DNA of 64,000 bases, from the NCBI RefSeq assembly GCF_004535825.1, contig NZ_SGVY01000004.1, positions 1 through 64,000 on the forward strand, written 5' to 3'. The notes under the pieces are model-generated. The model worked only from the letters and a program-made list of their open reading frames with translations, did not search any database and was not told the origin of the DNA. Below are positions 40,315-49,102 of the stretch, one piece after another. Source of the DNA: Segatella hominis. GTDB lineage: Bacteria > Bacteroidota > Bacteroidia > Bacteroidales > Bacteroidaceae. Positions within the stretch are counted from its first letter, which is position 1; each line of letters starts with the position of its first letter. The position numbers and the translations under genes are program-made.

Positions 40315-41595
40315 TTAGTAAGCGAACAGAGGATAGTCCTTCATAGTCTCATTTACTTTCTCGCGAACTCGAGCGATGACCTTCTCGTCCTCTGGAGCAT
40401 TCAAAACTTCCTCGATAAGTTCAGCAATCAGGTGCATCATGTCTTCCTTTGCACCACGAGTAGTCATGGCAGCTGTTCCGAGACGGATACCTGATGTCTG
40501 GAATGCAGAACGAGAGTCGAATGGAACCATGTTCTTATTGACAGTGATATCTGCTGCAACAAGTGCATTTTCAGCAACTTTACCTGTCAAGTCAGGATAC
40601 TTAGAGCGCAGATCGACAAGCATAGAGTGGTTGTCTGTACCACCGCTGACAATACCGAATCCACGACCGATGAGGTCTTCTGCAAGTACGGCAGCGTTCT
40701 TCTTAACCTGAAGTGCATAATCTTTCCAAGATGGTTGCAGGTTCTCATTGAATGCAACTGCCTTGGCAGCGATGACATGCTCCAAAGGTCCACCTTGCTG
40801 TCCTGGGAATACGGCAGAGTTGAGCAACATACTCATCTTCTTCACCTCGCCCTTCTTGGTTGTCAGACCCCAAGGATTATCAAAGTCTTTACCCATCAGG
40901 ATGATACCACCACGAGGACCACGGAGAGTCTTGTGGGTAGTAGAAGTAACGATGTGGGCATACTTCAATGGATTATCCAACAAACCAGCAGCAATCAAAC
41001 CAGCAGGGTGAGCCATATCAATCATCAGCAAGGCGCCTACCTCATCAGCAATTTTGCGCATGCGGGCATAATCCCACTCACGGCTATAGGCACTACCGCC
41101 ACCGATGATCAACTTAGGTTTATGTTCAAGAGCCAATTTCTCCATTTCGTCGTAATCAACTCGGCCTGTCTCTTTGTTGAGGTTGTAACCGATAGGGTTG
41201 TAGAGAATACCAGAAGTATTGACGTGGCTACCATGAGAAAGGTGGCCACCGTGGTCGAGATTCAATCCCATGAAAGTATCGCCAGGTTTGAGAACTGCGA
41301 GCAAAACGGCTGCATTAGCCTGTGCTCCAGAGTGAGGCTGAACATTGGCATACTCAGCACCGAAGACTTTCTTGACACGCTCGATGGCAAGGTTCTCTAC
41401 GATATCAACAACTTGGCAACCGCCATAGTAACGTTTGCCAGGGAGACCTTCTGCATACTTGTTGGTCAAGTATGAACCCATAGCTTTCATCACTTCTTCA
41501 CTTACGAAATTCTCTGAAGCAATCAGCTCCATACCTTTCAACTGACGCTGATGCTCTCTCTCAATCAGGTCGAAAATCTCTTGATCTTTTTCCAT
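40315..41595 (-). CDS. glyA: serine hydroxymethyltransferase
   Basis: A 426-residue PLP enzyme converting serine and tetrahydrofolate into glycine and methylene-THF. The PLP lysine K222 lies in [19 protein letters not shown] near 27, YYGG near 56 and DMAHPAGL near 193 are also typical. Complete. Its promoter box is fused to the terminator of pyrBI upstream. Confidence 0.96.
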   Translation of the reverse strand: MEKDQEIFDLIEREHQRQLKGMELIASENFVSEEVMKAMGSYLTNKYAEGLPGKRYYGGCQVVDIVENLAIERVKKVFGAEYANVQPHSGAQANAAVLLAVLKPGDTFMGLNLDHGGHLSHGSHVNTSGILYNPIGYNLNKETGRVDYDEMEKLALEHKPKLIIGGGSAYSREWDYARMRKIADEVGALLMIDMAHPAGLIAAGLLDNPLKYAHIVTSTTHKTLRGPRGGIILMGKDFDNPWGLTTKKGEVKKMSMLLNSAVFPGQQGGPLEHVIAAKAVAFNENLQPSWKDYALQVKKNAAVLAEDLIGRGFGIVSGGTDNHSMLVDLRSKYPDLTGKVAENALVAADITVNKNMVPFDSRSAFQTSGIRLGTAAMTTRGAKEDMMHLIAELIEEVLNAPEDEKVIARVREKVNETMKDYPLFAY

Positions 41596-41638
41596 TGGCT
41601 CTTTTATTGTTAAGTTCTTTATTTATGAATTGCGGATG

Positions 41639-41700
41639 CAAAAATAAGCATTTTTCTTCAATACTCCAAATAATATGGAAGAAAAAGAAGAAAAATGCTT
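41639..41700 (-). promoter_or_regulatory. pyrBI terminator fused with the glyA promoter box
   Basis: On the minus strand, AAGCATTTTTCTTC (41,700-41,687) pairs perfectly with GAAGAAAAATGCTT (41,659-41,646) over a 27-base loop. The following TTATTTTTG contains TATTTTTG (41,646-41,639), a -7 box for glyA 43 bases from its start. The T-run of one unit is the promoter of the next. Confidence 0.65.
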
Positions 41701-41708
41701 TCAAATTG

Positions 41709-42173
41709 TTACTTACAAAGTTCTACCTTGCCTAATTGTTGCTCTTTATCGCAATAGTGGCAGCGGATAATTCCGAGTGCAGCATCTACTGTGTGGAAGA
41801 TAGTTGCCATAGGCTCATTGTTGGTGATACACTTAGGATTGTTGCATTTTACGATGCCTTTGAGTGTATCAGGAGTCTTCACGGTCTTTTTCTCCACGAT
41901 TTCATAGTCCTTGATGATACTCAGACCAATGTTTGGAGCAACTACAGAGAGGCGGTTGATTTCCTCATCAGTGAAATACTTGTTGGCAACCTTGATGATT
42001 CCCTTTTTGCCGATTTTCTTGGAAGGCAAGTTGTAGCCGATAGTGACAGGAGTGTCCATCTTTTCCAACTGGAGCAGGTTGACAACCTGATAGGTCTTCT
42101 CGGCTGGTATGTGGTCGATTACGGTACCGTTTTCGATAGCCGCAACTACGAGTTGATTCTTATTGTTTCCCAT
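41709..42173 (-). CDS. pyrI: aspartate carbamoyltransferase regulatory subunit
   Basis: A 154-residue regulatory chain. The zinc site is complete: a Cx4C pair (CNNPKC) and a CxxC pair (CHYC) near the C-terminus. The N-terminal nucleotide-binding half starts with [23 protein letters not shown]. It mediates feedback control of PyrB by nucleotides. I prefer the start MGNNKNQ (42,173), which matches family starts; ATG 42,188 adds five residues. It lies 28 bases downstream of pyrB. Confidence 0.95.
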   Translation of the reverse strand: MGNNKNQLVVAAIENGTVIDHIPAEKTYQVVNLLQLEKMDTPVTIGYNLPSKKIGKKGIIKVANKYFTDEEINRLSVVAPNIGLSIIKDYEIVEKKTVKTPDTLKGIVKCNNPKCITNNEPMATIFHTVDAALGIIRCHYCDKEQQLGKVELCK

Positions 42174-42201
42174 AATTACATTAATCACTAAACATTAAAC
42201 A

Positions 42202-43149
42202 TTACTCAATCACGGTCTTGTCATTCTTGACGTCATCGAGTGTGATGCCGAGGCAGTGACAGAAGATGGCTTCTCGTGCATAGAGACCATTTTGAGCCTG
42301 CTGGATGTAGTATGCATGTGGGTCGTCATCCACATCGTATGCAATTTCATTCACGCGAGGCAGTGGGTGCATGATCTTCATGTTTTCCTTAGCCTTGCTG
42401 AGCATTTCGCGTTTGAGGATATATACGTTCTTTACTCTTTCGTATTCCATCAGATCACTGAAACGCTCCTTCTGTACACGGGTCATATAGAGAATGTCGG
42501 CACCAGCGATGACATCCTCGTTGAAATCTTCGTGCTCCACATACTTAATGTTGTGCTGCTGGCAGTACAACTTATATTCCTGTGGCATAGCGAGTTCCTT
42601 AGGAGCGATAAAGTGGAATGTAGGATTGAAATGGCGCATGGCCGTGATGAGAGAGTGAACTGTACGTCCGTACTTCAGGTCGCCCACCAGATAAATATTG
42701 AGGTTTTCCAAAGTACCTTGTGTTTTGTAGATAGAGTAGAGGTCGAGCAAGCATTGTGATGGGTGCTCGTGGGCACCGTCGCCGGCATTGACGATTGGCA
42801 CAGGAGCAACTTCGCTTGCATATATGGCAGCACCTTCGATGAAGTGGCGCATAGTGATGACGTCAGCATAGTTGCTTACCATCAGGATGGTATCCTTGAG
42901 AGTCTCACCCTTTGTAGTGCTGGATGTCTTGGCATCAGAGAAACCAATGACACGGGCGCCAAGGCGGTTGGCTGCTGTCTGGAAACTGAGTTGGGTACGA
43001 GTGGATGGTTCGAAGAAAAGGGTTGCTATAACCTTTCCCTTCAACAGCTCCCTGTTAGGATGCTTTTCAAACTCTTGTGCCATTTCCAAGAGATACATGA
43101 GTTTCTCCTTGGAAAGGTCTGCAATCGTCACAAAATTATGTTTTTCCAT
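42202..43149 (-). CDS. pyrB: aspartate carbamoyltransferase catalytic subunit
   Basis: A 315-residue enzyme joining carbamoyl phosphate and aspartate, the first committed pyrimidine step. The carbamoyl-phosphate motif [11 protein letters not shown] is near 52-62, with [18 protein letters not shown] near 143 and [10 protein letters not shown] near 275. The promoter box TAACTTTG (minus strand, 43,184-43,191) precedes it. With pyrI it forms a two-gene operon. Confidence 0.96.
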   Translation of the reverse strand: MEKHNFVTIADLSKEKLMYLLEMAQEFEKHPNRELLKGKVIATLFFEPSTRTQLSFQTAANRLGARVIGFSDAKTSSTTKGETLKDTILMVSNYADVITMRHFIEGAAIYASEVAPVPIVNAGDGAHEHPSQCLLDLYSIYKTQGTLENLNIYLVGDLKYGRTVHSLITAMRHFNPTFHFIAPKELAMPQEYKLYCQQHNIKYVEHEDFNEDVIAGADILYMTRVQKERFSDLMEYERVKNVYILKREMLSKAKENMKIMHPLPRVNEIAYDVDDDPHAYYIQQAQNGLYAREAIFCHCLGITLDDVKNDKTVIE

Positions 43150-43183
43150 TGTAAATTTGATTGAATTGTTCTGAAATCGCCTC

Positions 43184-43191
43184 CAAAGTTA
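43184..43191 (-). promoter_or_regulatory. -7 box TAACTTTG for pyrBI
   Basis: CAAAGTTA on the plus strand, 34 bases from the pyrB start. Confidence 0.6.
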
Positions 43192-43308
43192 CATATATTT
43201 TTTGGTTTTTCATTCATTTCCTCTGAAAGTTTTAGGTTATTTTGCACATCGTCTTTCATTGTTGTCATGTTTTTCTCTAATTCCTTTTCCAATCTCAAAC
43301 TTTTTGTC

Positions 43309-43316
43309 TATCTTTG
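43309..43316 (+). promoter_or_regulatory. -7 box TATCTTTG for the HU-like gene
   Basis: TATCTTTG, with a leader of about 115 bases to ATG 43,436. Confidence 0.55.
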
Positions 43317-43435
43317 CACTCACATGACGAATAAAAACATAGCATCATGAAGATGGTGAATATGTTTACCTATTTATATATATAAGAGATAGGAAATATT
43401 CGGTAGATATTAACATCATAAAGTACAAGATAACT

Positions 43436-44098
43436 ATGCCAAAAGCAACAGGTTCGATACATTATATAGAACACCGTTCGCCGATGAAAGACGAGACCGG
43501 CGAATATTTGATTCATCCTCAGTTCGTTTATAGCGATATTTATGATTTTAAGGATATGACAAAGGGAATGCGGCATCATCACCAGATGACGCCAGCCCAA
43601 TTTGTGGCAGCCATCGAATCCATTAAGGACGAGACGATGCTGGCTCTCTCCCAAGGTATGGAAGTGAAGATAGGAAATATGCTTGTCATTCGTCCAAAGC
43701 TAAAGTTACGGGAACACAAGGATGAAAATGGTAATTATTATCACAAGGTTTATCATGAAGGTGAGCGCATACCTGCCAGTGAGGTGGTATGTTCCGGTTT
43801 TGAGGTGCGAACCACCAAGGAGTTTGACAAGGACTTTTTCATAGAGTATGATAGTAAATGCAGCCGTAGTCCTTGGAAAACAAAAGCTTTTGCGCAAGAT
43901 CCGGAGCAAGAATGGCAGGTTATCACCAATTATTGCAAGGAACATGGTTTTATAACGGTCAAGAACTTCCGTCTTTTGTTGGGCGTAGCAGACTATCATG
44001 CTCGCCAAGTGCTTGATGGTTATTGTGAAGGAGATTTTCCGAAGATGGTTCGCGAGAAGGTGGGTGCCACTTATTTGTATCGTGTAATAGGGGAGTGA
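43436..44098 (+). CDS. HU-like DNA-binding protein with C-terminal extension
   Basis: A 220-residue protein. The first about 130 residues fit the Bacteroidota HU-type DNA-binding fold (FKDMTKGMRHHHQMTPAQFVAAIESIKDETMLALSQGMEVKIGNMLVIRPKL). The last about 80 form a separate helical domain (EWQVITNYCKEHGFITVKNFRLLLGVADYHARQVL) that may bind DNA as well. Such proteins are nucleoid-associated or found near mobile elements. It has its own promoter and a strong terminator downstream, and no partner gene. Unlike the remnant at 8982, this copy is complete. Confidence 0.72.
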   Translation: MPKATGSIHYIEHRSPMKDETGEYLIHPQFVYSDIYDFKDMTKGMRHHHQMTPAQFVAAIESIKDETMLALSQGMEVKIGNMLVIRPKLKLREHKDENGNYYHKVYHEGERIPASEVVCSGFEVRTTKEFDKDFFIEYDSKCSRSPWKTKAFAQDPEQEWQVITNYCKEHGFITVKNFRLLLGVADYHARQVLDGYCEGDFPKMVREKVGATYLYRVIGE

Positions 44099-44197
44099 AA
44101 TCATGCGATTGTAGAGTAAAAAGGTATATTGCTTAAGAGTAATTACCAATACTTATGGGATGAAACTTATGCTCCAAACCTTTAGTACGTAGGTAAG

Positions 44198-44229
44198 AAG
44201 AGTTTTTGACGGCTGTCAAAAACTCTTTT
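44198..44229 (+). terminator. terminator after the HU-like gene
   Basis: AAGAGTTTTTGAC (44,198-44,210) pairs perfectly with GTCAAAAACTCTT (44,215-44,227) over loop GGCT, then T. It can act in both directions. Confidence 0.85.
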
Positions 44230-44336
44230 GGTTATTCTCGAAAGCTCTTGTGACGGTAGTGAAAACTATCAGAACATTACTTTTCTACTATCTCACTTTT
44301 TTCTGGTTATTCCTTTGCTTGTATCATTATTTTTTG

Positions 44337-44344
44337 TAACTTTG
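44337..44344 (+). promoter_or_regulatory. -7 box TAACTTTG for the second AAA/nuclease gene
   Basis: TAACTTTG, 26 bases upstream of ATG 44,371. Confidence 0.6.
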
Positions 44345-44370
44345 CCGAAAGAAATTAAAATGGTAGCAAT

Positions 44371-45957
44371 ATGAAATATCCTATCGGAATACAGAGTTTC
44401 GAACAAATCATAGAAGATGATTATGTTTATCTCGATAAGACGGCATTGGTCTATGACTTAGTGACTAATGGTAAAATATACTTTCTGAGTCGTCCACGAC
44501 GATTTGGAAAGTCGTTGCTCGTATCTACCTTGAAATGCTATTTCGAGGGTAAGAAGGAACTGTTCAAGGGGCTTGCCATCGACAAGCTGGAGAAGGAATG
44601 GAAGCAATATCCTGTGTTCCATCTCTCTTTTGGTGGTCAAAACTTTGTAGAGCCTTATGCGTTAGACAAAGTGTTGGAGGAGTTTGTTGCCATGGCAGAA
44701 CGTATCTATGGGCGTGAGGAGTTGGCCGAGACTTTAGGTAGTCGCTTTAAGGCAGTGTTGGGGAAAGCTCATCAGAAGACAGGAATGAGAGCTGTCGTAC
44801 TCATTGATGAGTATGACAAGCCTTTGCTTGATGTGATGGATATGGATATTTCTGTGCAGAATGAATATGGAAAGATGACTTTGGAGGATTATAATCGCAA
44901 TCTGCTCAAAGGCGTATATTCTGTGTTCAAGGAAGCTGATGATGACCTGCAGTTTGTTTTGCTCACGGGTGTTACCAAGTTCTCGCAGGTAAGCGTGTTC
45001 AGTGGTTTCAATCAGCCTAACGACATCAGTATGGACGAGCATTACGAGGCACTTTGTGGTATTACGGAAGAGGAATTGTATTCCACTTTCGAGGAACAGA
45101 TCAAGGCGATGGCTGTGAGATATAAAACCACAGAGGAAGGAATGAAATACAAACTGAAGAGGAAGTTTGACGGTTATCACTTCAGTCCCAATATGCTTGA
45201 TATCTATAATCCTTTCAGTATCTTGAATGCTTTGAGCAAGAAGATTCTGGCAGATTATTGGTTCCGCACCGGTTCGCCAACCTATCTTGTTCGCTTGTTG
45301 TCTCATTTTGATGAGAACATCAACGAGATGGTGAACAGGTTTTATCCTACGAGTAGTTTTATCGACTACAAGGCAGATGTGGAAGCACCGTTGCCAATGA
45401 TTTATCAGAGCGGTTATCTTACCATCAAAGATTGGAATATGGATACCGATTCCTATCTCCTGGATTTCCCGAATGATGAAGTGAGGAGCGGTTTCCTGAC
45501 GCTGGTAGCTTCCAGTTATCTGAAGCCATCGAAGTCAACGGATGCCTGGGTTATTCAGGTAATAGATGTGATGTCGAAGGGCGATTGCCATCAGTTGGAG
45601 AATCTGATGACTTCCTTCTTTGCCAGCATTCCTTATAGCCAGCGTCGCAAGGGCGATGAGCGCGAGAAGGAACGTTATTTTCAATACACCTTCTATCTCG
45701 TATTGAGAATGATCAGCTGTTTCACGGTCTTCATCGAAAAACAGCAAAGCGAAGGTAGGGTAGATTGTGTGGTTGAAACCCAGAACTATATCTACATCTT
45801 CGAATTCAAGCGAGATGGTTCGGCTGAAGAAGCCCTGAAGCAGATAGAGGATATGGGCTATGCCAGGGAATATGCAGCAGATGGTAGAAAGATTTATCAG
45901 ATAGGCTGCAACTTCTCATCGAAGACGGGAACCATTGATGGGTGGAAAATGAAGTAG
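44371..45957 (+). CDS. AAA ATPase with C-terminal PD-(D/E)XK nuclease domain, second copy
   Basis: A 528-residue AAA-ATPase_like (DUF1703) protein. It opens PIGIQSFEQI and YVYLDKTALVYDL. Walker A is SRPRRFGKSLL (GKS 46-48) and Walker B is VVLIDEYDKP (DEYD 146-149). The C-terminal nuclease core is GRVDCVVE (D465) with IFEFKRD (E478, K480), a clean D...ExK pattern, then QIGCNFSSKTGTIDGW. All motifs are intact. The function of the family is unknown. It is closer to the copy at 47,397 than to the one at 427. Confidence 0.88.
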   Translation: MKYPIGIQSFEQIIEDDYVYLDKTALVYDLVTNGKIYFLSRPRRFGKSLLVSTLKCYFEGKKELFKGLAIDKLEKEWKQYPVFHLSFGGQNFVEPYALDKVLEEFVAMAERIYGREELAETLGSRFKAVLGKAHQKTGMRAVVLIDEYDKPLLDVMDMDISVQNEYGKMTLEDYNRNLLKGVYSVFKEADDDLQFVLLTGVTKFSQVSVFSGFNQPNDISMDEHYEALCGITEEELYSTFEEQIKAMAVRYKTTEEGMKYKLKRKFDGYHFSPNMLDIYNPFSILNALSKKILADYWFRTGSPTYLVRLLSHFDENINEMVNRFYPTSSFIDYKADVEAPLPMIYQSGYLTIKDWNMDTDSYLLDFPNDEVRSGFLTLVASSYLKPSKSTDAWVIQVIDVMSKGDCHQLENLMTSFFASIPYSQRRKGDEREKERYFQYTFYLVLRMISCFTVFIEKQQSEGRVDCVVETQNYIYIFEFKRDGSAEEALKQIEDMGYAREYAADGRKIYQIGCNFSSKTGTIDGWKMK

Positions 45958-46387
45958 GTGATTTGCAAGAATTACCCGAAGATGTAGTGATGTGGCTTTG
46001 TTAAGAATGAATCTTCTTTACATTAGCTTGCCTGAGATTCTCGTTTTTTCAGACGCTTATTATTTCTTTGAGAATATCGTAAATATGAAGAAAATAGGAA
46101 AGGTATTGGTAATCAGACACTTGTGGTTTTCTGACAAGATGGTGGCGTTGAGGAAAATCTATAGTCGTGAACACCCAAAGAAATTCTACTGCTCGTATGG
46201 TGGAATATAAATTGCATGAGCAGGCATCTATCTAACTAATTTATTTATTAAAATAGCTAAAAATAGAACAGAAAAACAAGGAAAAGTTAGTTTCCTGTTC
46301 AAAATTTTACTATTTTTGCAGAAAAAAGTTGCGGCTCGGCAATTGAAACAAGTTTCATAGCTCTCGCACTTGCATTATTTTTGCACT
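45958..46387. other. intergenic region before the AbiEi-like gene
   Basis: No supported gene; the open frame 45,992-46,210 has no family likeness. Two TATTTTTG boxes face the antitoxin gene, at 46,311-46,318 and 46,376-46,383. Confidence 0.45.
46376..46383 (+). promoter_or_regulatory. -7 box TATTTTTG directly before the AbiEi-like gene
   Basis: The box ends four bases before ATG 46,388, the same spacing as at 34,305. A second box at 46,311-46,318 would give a normal leader of about 65 bases. Confidence 0.5.
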
Positions 46388-47014
46388 ATGATATTGGATT
46401 TAGAACATATAGGTAACATACCAGTCAGTACTTCGGTAATAGCTTCGTTGTTTACAAATATAGAAGCAGGAAATCAGAAAGTGCGCAATCTTGAGGCGGC
46501 TCATAAGATTATCCGCCTCAAGAAGGGGCTTTATGTGGTCTCTCCAAATGTGTCTCGTGTTGCTCTATCCACAGAACTTGTTGCCAATCATCTTTATGCT
46601 CCTTCATACGTATCAATGCAGACGGCTTTGCGTTATTATGGCTTAATCCCAGAAGCTGTATATACTACCCAGTCGATGACACTAAAGCATTCTCGTTGTT
46701 TTGATACTCCAGTAGGACGCTTTGAGTATAAGAACATGTCAAGAGAAGCTTTTCCCATAGGAATCACAAGCATCAATAGGCAGAGTTACGCCTTTCTGAT
46801 GGCAACCCCCGAAAAAGCACTTTGCGATTTGATTGCTAATTCTCCCAAGGTTAATTTACGCTATCTGAAAGATGTTGAGGTCTATTTGGAAGAGGACATC
46901 CGAATGGAAAAGGATGATTTTAAGAATATGGACATAAGCATATTTGAGCGATACGCTCAGGTTGGCAAGAAGTCTAAATCCATAGAAACTCTAATTAAAT
47001 ATTTAAGAAAATGA
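46388..47014 (+). CDS. AbiEi-type antitoxin
   Basis: A 208-residue protein of the AbiEi family, the type IV antitoxin that represses its operon and counteracts an AbiEii nucleotidyltransferase toxin. It has the N-terminal winged-helix part (ASLFTNIEAGNQKVRNLEAAHKIIRLKKGLYVV) and the family core LVANHLYAPSYVSMQTALRYYGLIPE near 70-95. TPEKALCDLI follows later. Start ATG 46,388 (MILDLEHIG); the longer frame begins inside the promoter. Its stop overlaps an ATG at 47,011 (ATGA), which must have been the toxin start, but the toxin has been deleted. It appears to be a lone antitoxin. Confidence 0.85.
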   Translation: MILDLEHIGNIPVSTSVIASLFTNIEAGNQKVRNLEAAHKIIRLKKGLYVVSPNVSRVALSTELVANHLYAPSYVSMQTALRYYGLIPEAVYTTQSMTLKHSRCFDTPVGRFEYKNMSREAFPIGITSINRQSYAFLMATPEKALCDLIANSPKVNLRYLKDVEVYLEEDIRMEKDDFKNMDISIFERYAQVGKKSKSIETLIKYLRK

Positions 47015-47200
47015 GTACAAACCAATCAGGAAGAGCTTGACAAGGAAACTTTCCTGCAAAAGTTGAACGAACGGCTTGCTACAGCAGACATTAATCAAGT
47101 AAAGGCTGATGTCTTGCCTTTTGTGAGAAATCCAAAAGAGTTGGATATTTGGTCGAATGACTATTTTTTGCAATTAGCTAAGATGATTAGATTTGAATGA
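47011..47200 (+). pseudogene. AbiEii toxin remnant (start codon and last 58 codons only)
   Basis: An ATG overlapping the antitoxin stop gives MSTNQSGRA and a stop. In another frame, 47,027-47,200 reads EELDKETFLQKLNERL, then VLPFVRNPKELDIWSNDYF and a stop. The DVxPFVRN...LxIWSxDYF pattern is, from memory, the C-terminal end of AbiEii-type nucleotidyltransferases. The catalytic GSxxD part, and about 200 residues in all, are missing. The deletion also shifts the frame. Confidence 0.75.
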
Positions 47201-47217
47201 AAATAACTGAGCCCACT

Positions 47218-47400
47218 TTGCATCTTGCCAGTCTTGAGCTGCATGGCATTGTGGTTCTTTGCAAACTTTCGATTGTCTGGACTTTGATAGGCACCATCTG
47301 CATACAGGTCAATGCCAGTTCTTTCCTGATATTCGCAGATGCGGCGGCGAAACAGATAATAGGTATCTATTGATGGAGTCACATCTGTTCGTTTTCTCAT
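47218..47400 (-). pseudogene. probable internal transposase fragment
   Basis: About 60 residues are open on the minus strand (DTYYLFRRRICEYQERTG, IDLYADGAYQSPDNRKFA, LKTGKMQ). ADGAYQSxxNRxFA followed by TGKMQ resembles the catalytic-aspartate region of DDE transposases; the exact family is not clear. It begins at the stop codon of the neighbouring ATPase and fills the gap to the AbiEii remnant. No ends of an insertion sequence are visible. Confidence 0.5.
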
Positions 47401-48953
47401 TCTATTACCCAGTCTGTGATGTTCCTTGTCTTGCCGTCAAAGTTGACGCCTACCTTGGTAATTGGTTTCTCGCTTAAAGCGAAACGCTGGCGGTAGTTCT
47501 TGAGGTTGATCTGCTGCATTGCAGTCTGGGCATCCTGATTAAGTTTCAATTCTATGAGGTAGAGATTGGTCTTGGTCAGGAGAACAATGTCAACTCTGCC
47601 TTTTGGGGTATGAACCTCCACATCTACTAAGTAGTCTGTGAGCAAAGTAAAAATGATGTATAACATCTGTTGGTAATGCCCCTCGTAATTGGTGTTGCTG
47701 CAGTAAGGTACAGTGCCGAGGAAAATCTGGAGCAGTCCCAATGCTCCATTCATATCCTGCTTGTCGAGAGCCTGGGCTATACGACGAGCCGTATTGGTGG
47801 CAGCAAGTGTGTTTGAGGTGACGTATGAAGGAATCAAAGATTTGGTCAGTCCCACTTTTACCTCTTTGTTTGGAATGTCGAGGGTATAATAATTATACTC
47901 CTGGTTGTAATCTTTGATGGTGATGTAACCACTTTGGTAGAGTAATGGCATGATGGTCGTCATGTTCTCCGTTGGTGCATCAAATTCGCTTGCATCAGCT
48001 TCTACTCTTGTGATGTCCGATGGTATAACGTCGAATTTTCGCATCATATTGATGAGGTATGTAGGAGTGCCAGAGGCAAACCAATATGAACCGAATTTCT
48101 TCTCATTGAAGCAATTCAGCAAACTGTAAGGATTGAAAATGTCTGGTGATTCGCCAGAGAAGTGATAACCATCGTAATGCTCTTTGAGCTTTTCGATGGC
48201 TTGCTCCTTGGTAATGCCTATTTTCTCAGCCAATTCTCCTATGTCCTCCGACATTTGGGTAAGCAGTTCTTCTTTTGTGATACCACAAATGCCAGCATAG
48301 TCATCATTCATGGAGAGAAGAGTGATGTTGTTTAGTTCACTGAAAATGCTGACTTGCGAGAACTTGGTGATGCCTGTGAGAAAAACAAAACGGAGAACAG
48401 GTTCTCTGTATTTCAAAGGGCTGTAGAAATTGCGCATAACATCACGAAGAGCTATCAGTCTGTCATTGTCATGAGCAACGTCTAACAATGGCGCATCATA
48501 CTCATCAATGAGAACGACCACTTGTTTGCCGCTTTTTTGATACGCAGTGTTGATAAGGTCTATCAAACGATTGTTGTTACCTTTTGCAGGGTTAGAAATT
48601 CCCCATTTCTTTTCCTCATCTTGGAGGCGATATCCCAGATACTCTTCCAGCTGCTCCTTGTCCATGTGCTTTCCACCGCTCATGTCAAAATGCAGTACAG
48701 GATATTCTGTCCATTCTTTCTCAAACTTTTCGATGGCAAGTCCTTCAAACAAATCTTTCTTGCCTTCAAAGTAGCTTTGGAGCGTTGAGACAAGTAGTGA
48801 TTTTCCAAAACGGCGAGGGCGAGCCAGGAAGAAATATGTACCACTGGTATGAGTCATGTGGTAGATATATTCCGTCTTGTCTATATAGAGTTTGTCTTCC
48901 TTGCGGATTCTCTCAAATGTCTGTATTCCTAAAGGATATAGTTTTCTTGCCAT
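47397..48953 (-). CDS. AAA ATPase with C-terminal PD-(D/E)XK nuclease domain, third copy
   Basis: A 518-residue AAA-ATPase_like (DUF1703) protein, close in layout to the one at 44,371: YPLGIQTFERI, LYIDKTEYIYHM, Walker A ARPRRFGKSLL, Walker B VVLIDEYDAPLLD. The C-terminal nuclease core GRVDIVLLTKTNLYLIELKLN has a D...ELK pattern. Start MARKLYPLG (48,953) rather than ATG 48,959, since it agrees with the relatives. A TAACTTTG box lies at 48,980-48,987. It converges on a transposase fragment and the AbiE remnant, so its 3' side has been rearranged, but the protein is complete. Confidence 0.88.
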   Translation of the reverse strand: MARKLYPLGIQTFERIRKEDKLYIDKTEYIYHMTHTSGTYFFLARPRRFGKSLLVSTLQSYFEGKKDLFEGLAIEKFEKEWTEYPVLHFDMSGGKHMDKEQLEEYLGYRLQDEEKKWGISNPAKGNNNRLIDLINTAYQKSGKQVVVLIDEYDAPLLDVAHDNDRLIALRDVMRNFYSPLKYREPVLRFVFLTGITKFSQVSIFSELNNITLLSMNDDYAGICGITKEELLTQMSEDIGELAEKIGITKEQAIEKLKEHYDGYHFSGESPDIFNPYSLLNCFNEKKFGSYWFASGTPTYLINMMRKFDVIPSDITRVEADASEFDAPTENMTTIMPLLYQSGYITIKDYNQEYNYYTLDIPNKEVKVGLTKSLIPSYVTSNTLAATNTARRIAQALDKQDMNGALGLLQIFLGTVPYCSNTNYEGHYQQMLYIIFTLLTDYLVDVEVHTPKGRVDIVLLTKTNLYLIELKLNQDAQTAMQQINLKNYRQRFALSEKPITKVGVNFDGKTRNITDWVIE

Positions 48954-48979
48954 AAGCATCTAAGTCTTTTTTCTGCCGA

Positions 48980-48987
48980 CAAAGTTA
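48980..48987 (-). promoter_or_regulatory. -7 box TAACTTTG for the third AAA/nuclease gene
   Basis: CAAAGTTA on the plus strand, 26 bases from ATG 48,953, the same distance as for the copy at 44,371. Confidence 0.6.
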
Positions 48988-49049
48988 ACATTATTATTTG
49001 GAATATGCAAAATTTCCTTGATTTCTTTTGCGTAACAACTTTTTTTGTG

Positions 49050-49057
49050 TAATTTTG
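49050..49057 (+). promoter_or_regulatory. -7 box TAATTTTG for the PBP1A gene
   Basis: TAATTTTGC, 45 bases before ATG 49,103. Confidence 0.55.
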
Positions 49058-49102
49058 CACAAATTATCAAGAAATGATATTTGAAATATAATTTAATTAG
49101 TG

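Noticed and set aside
45992-46210. 72-codon open frame before the AbiEi-like gene
   Set aside because: No promoter fit, no family likeness, ordinary chance length for AT-rich spacer.
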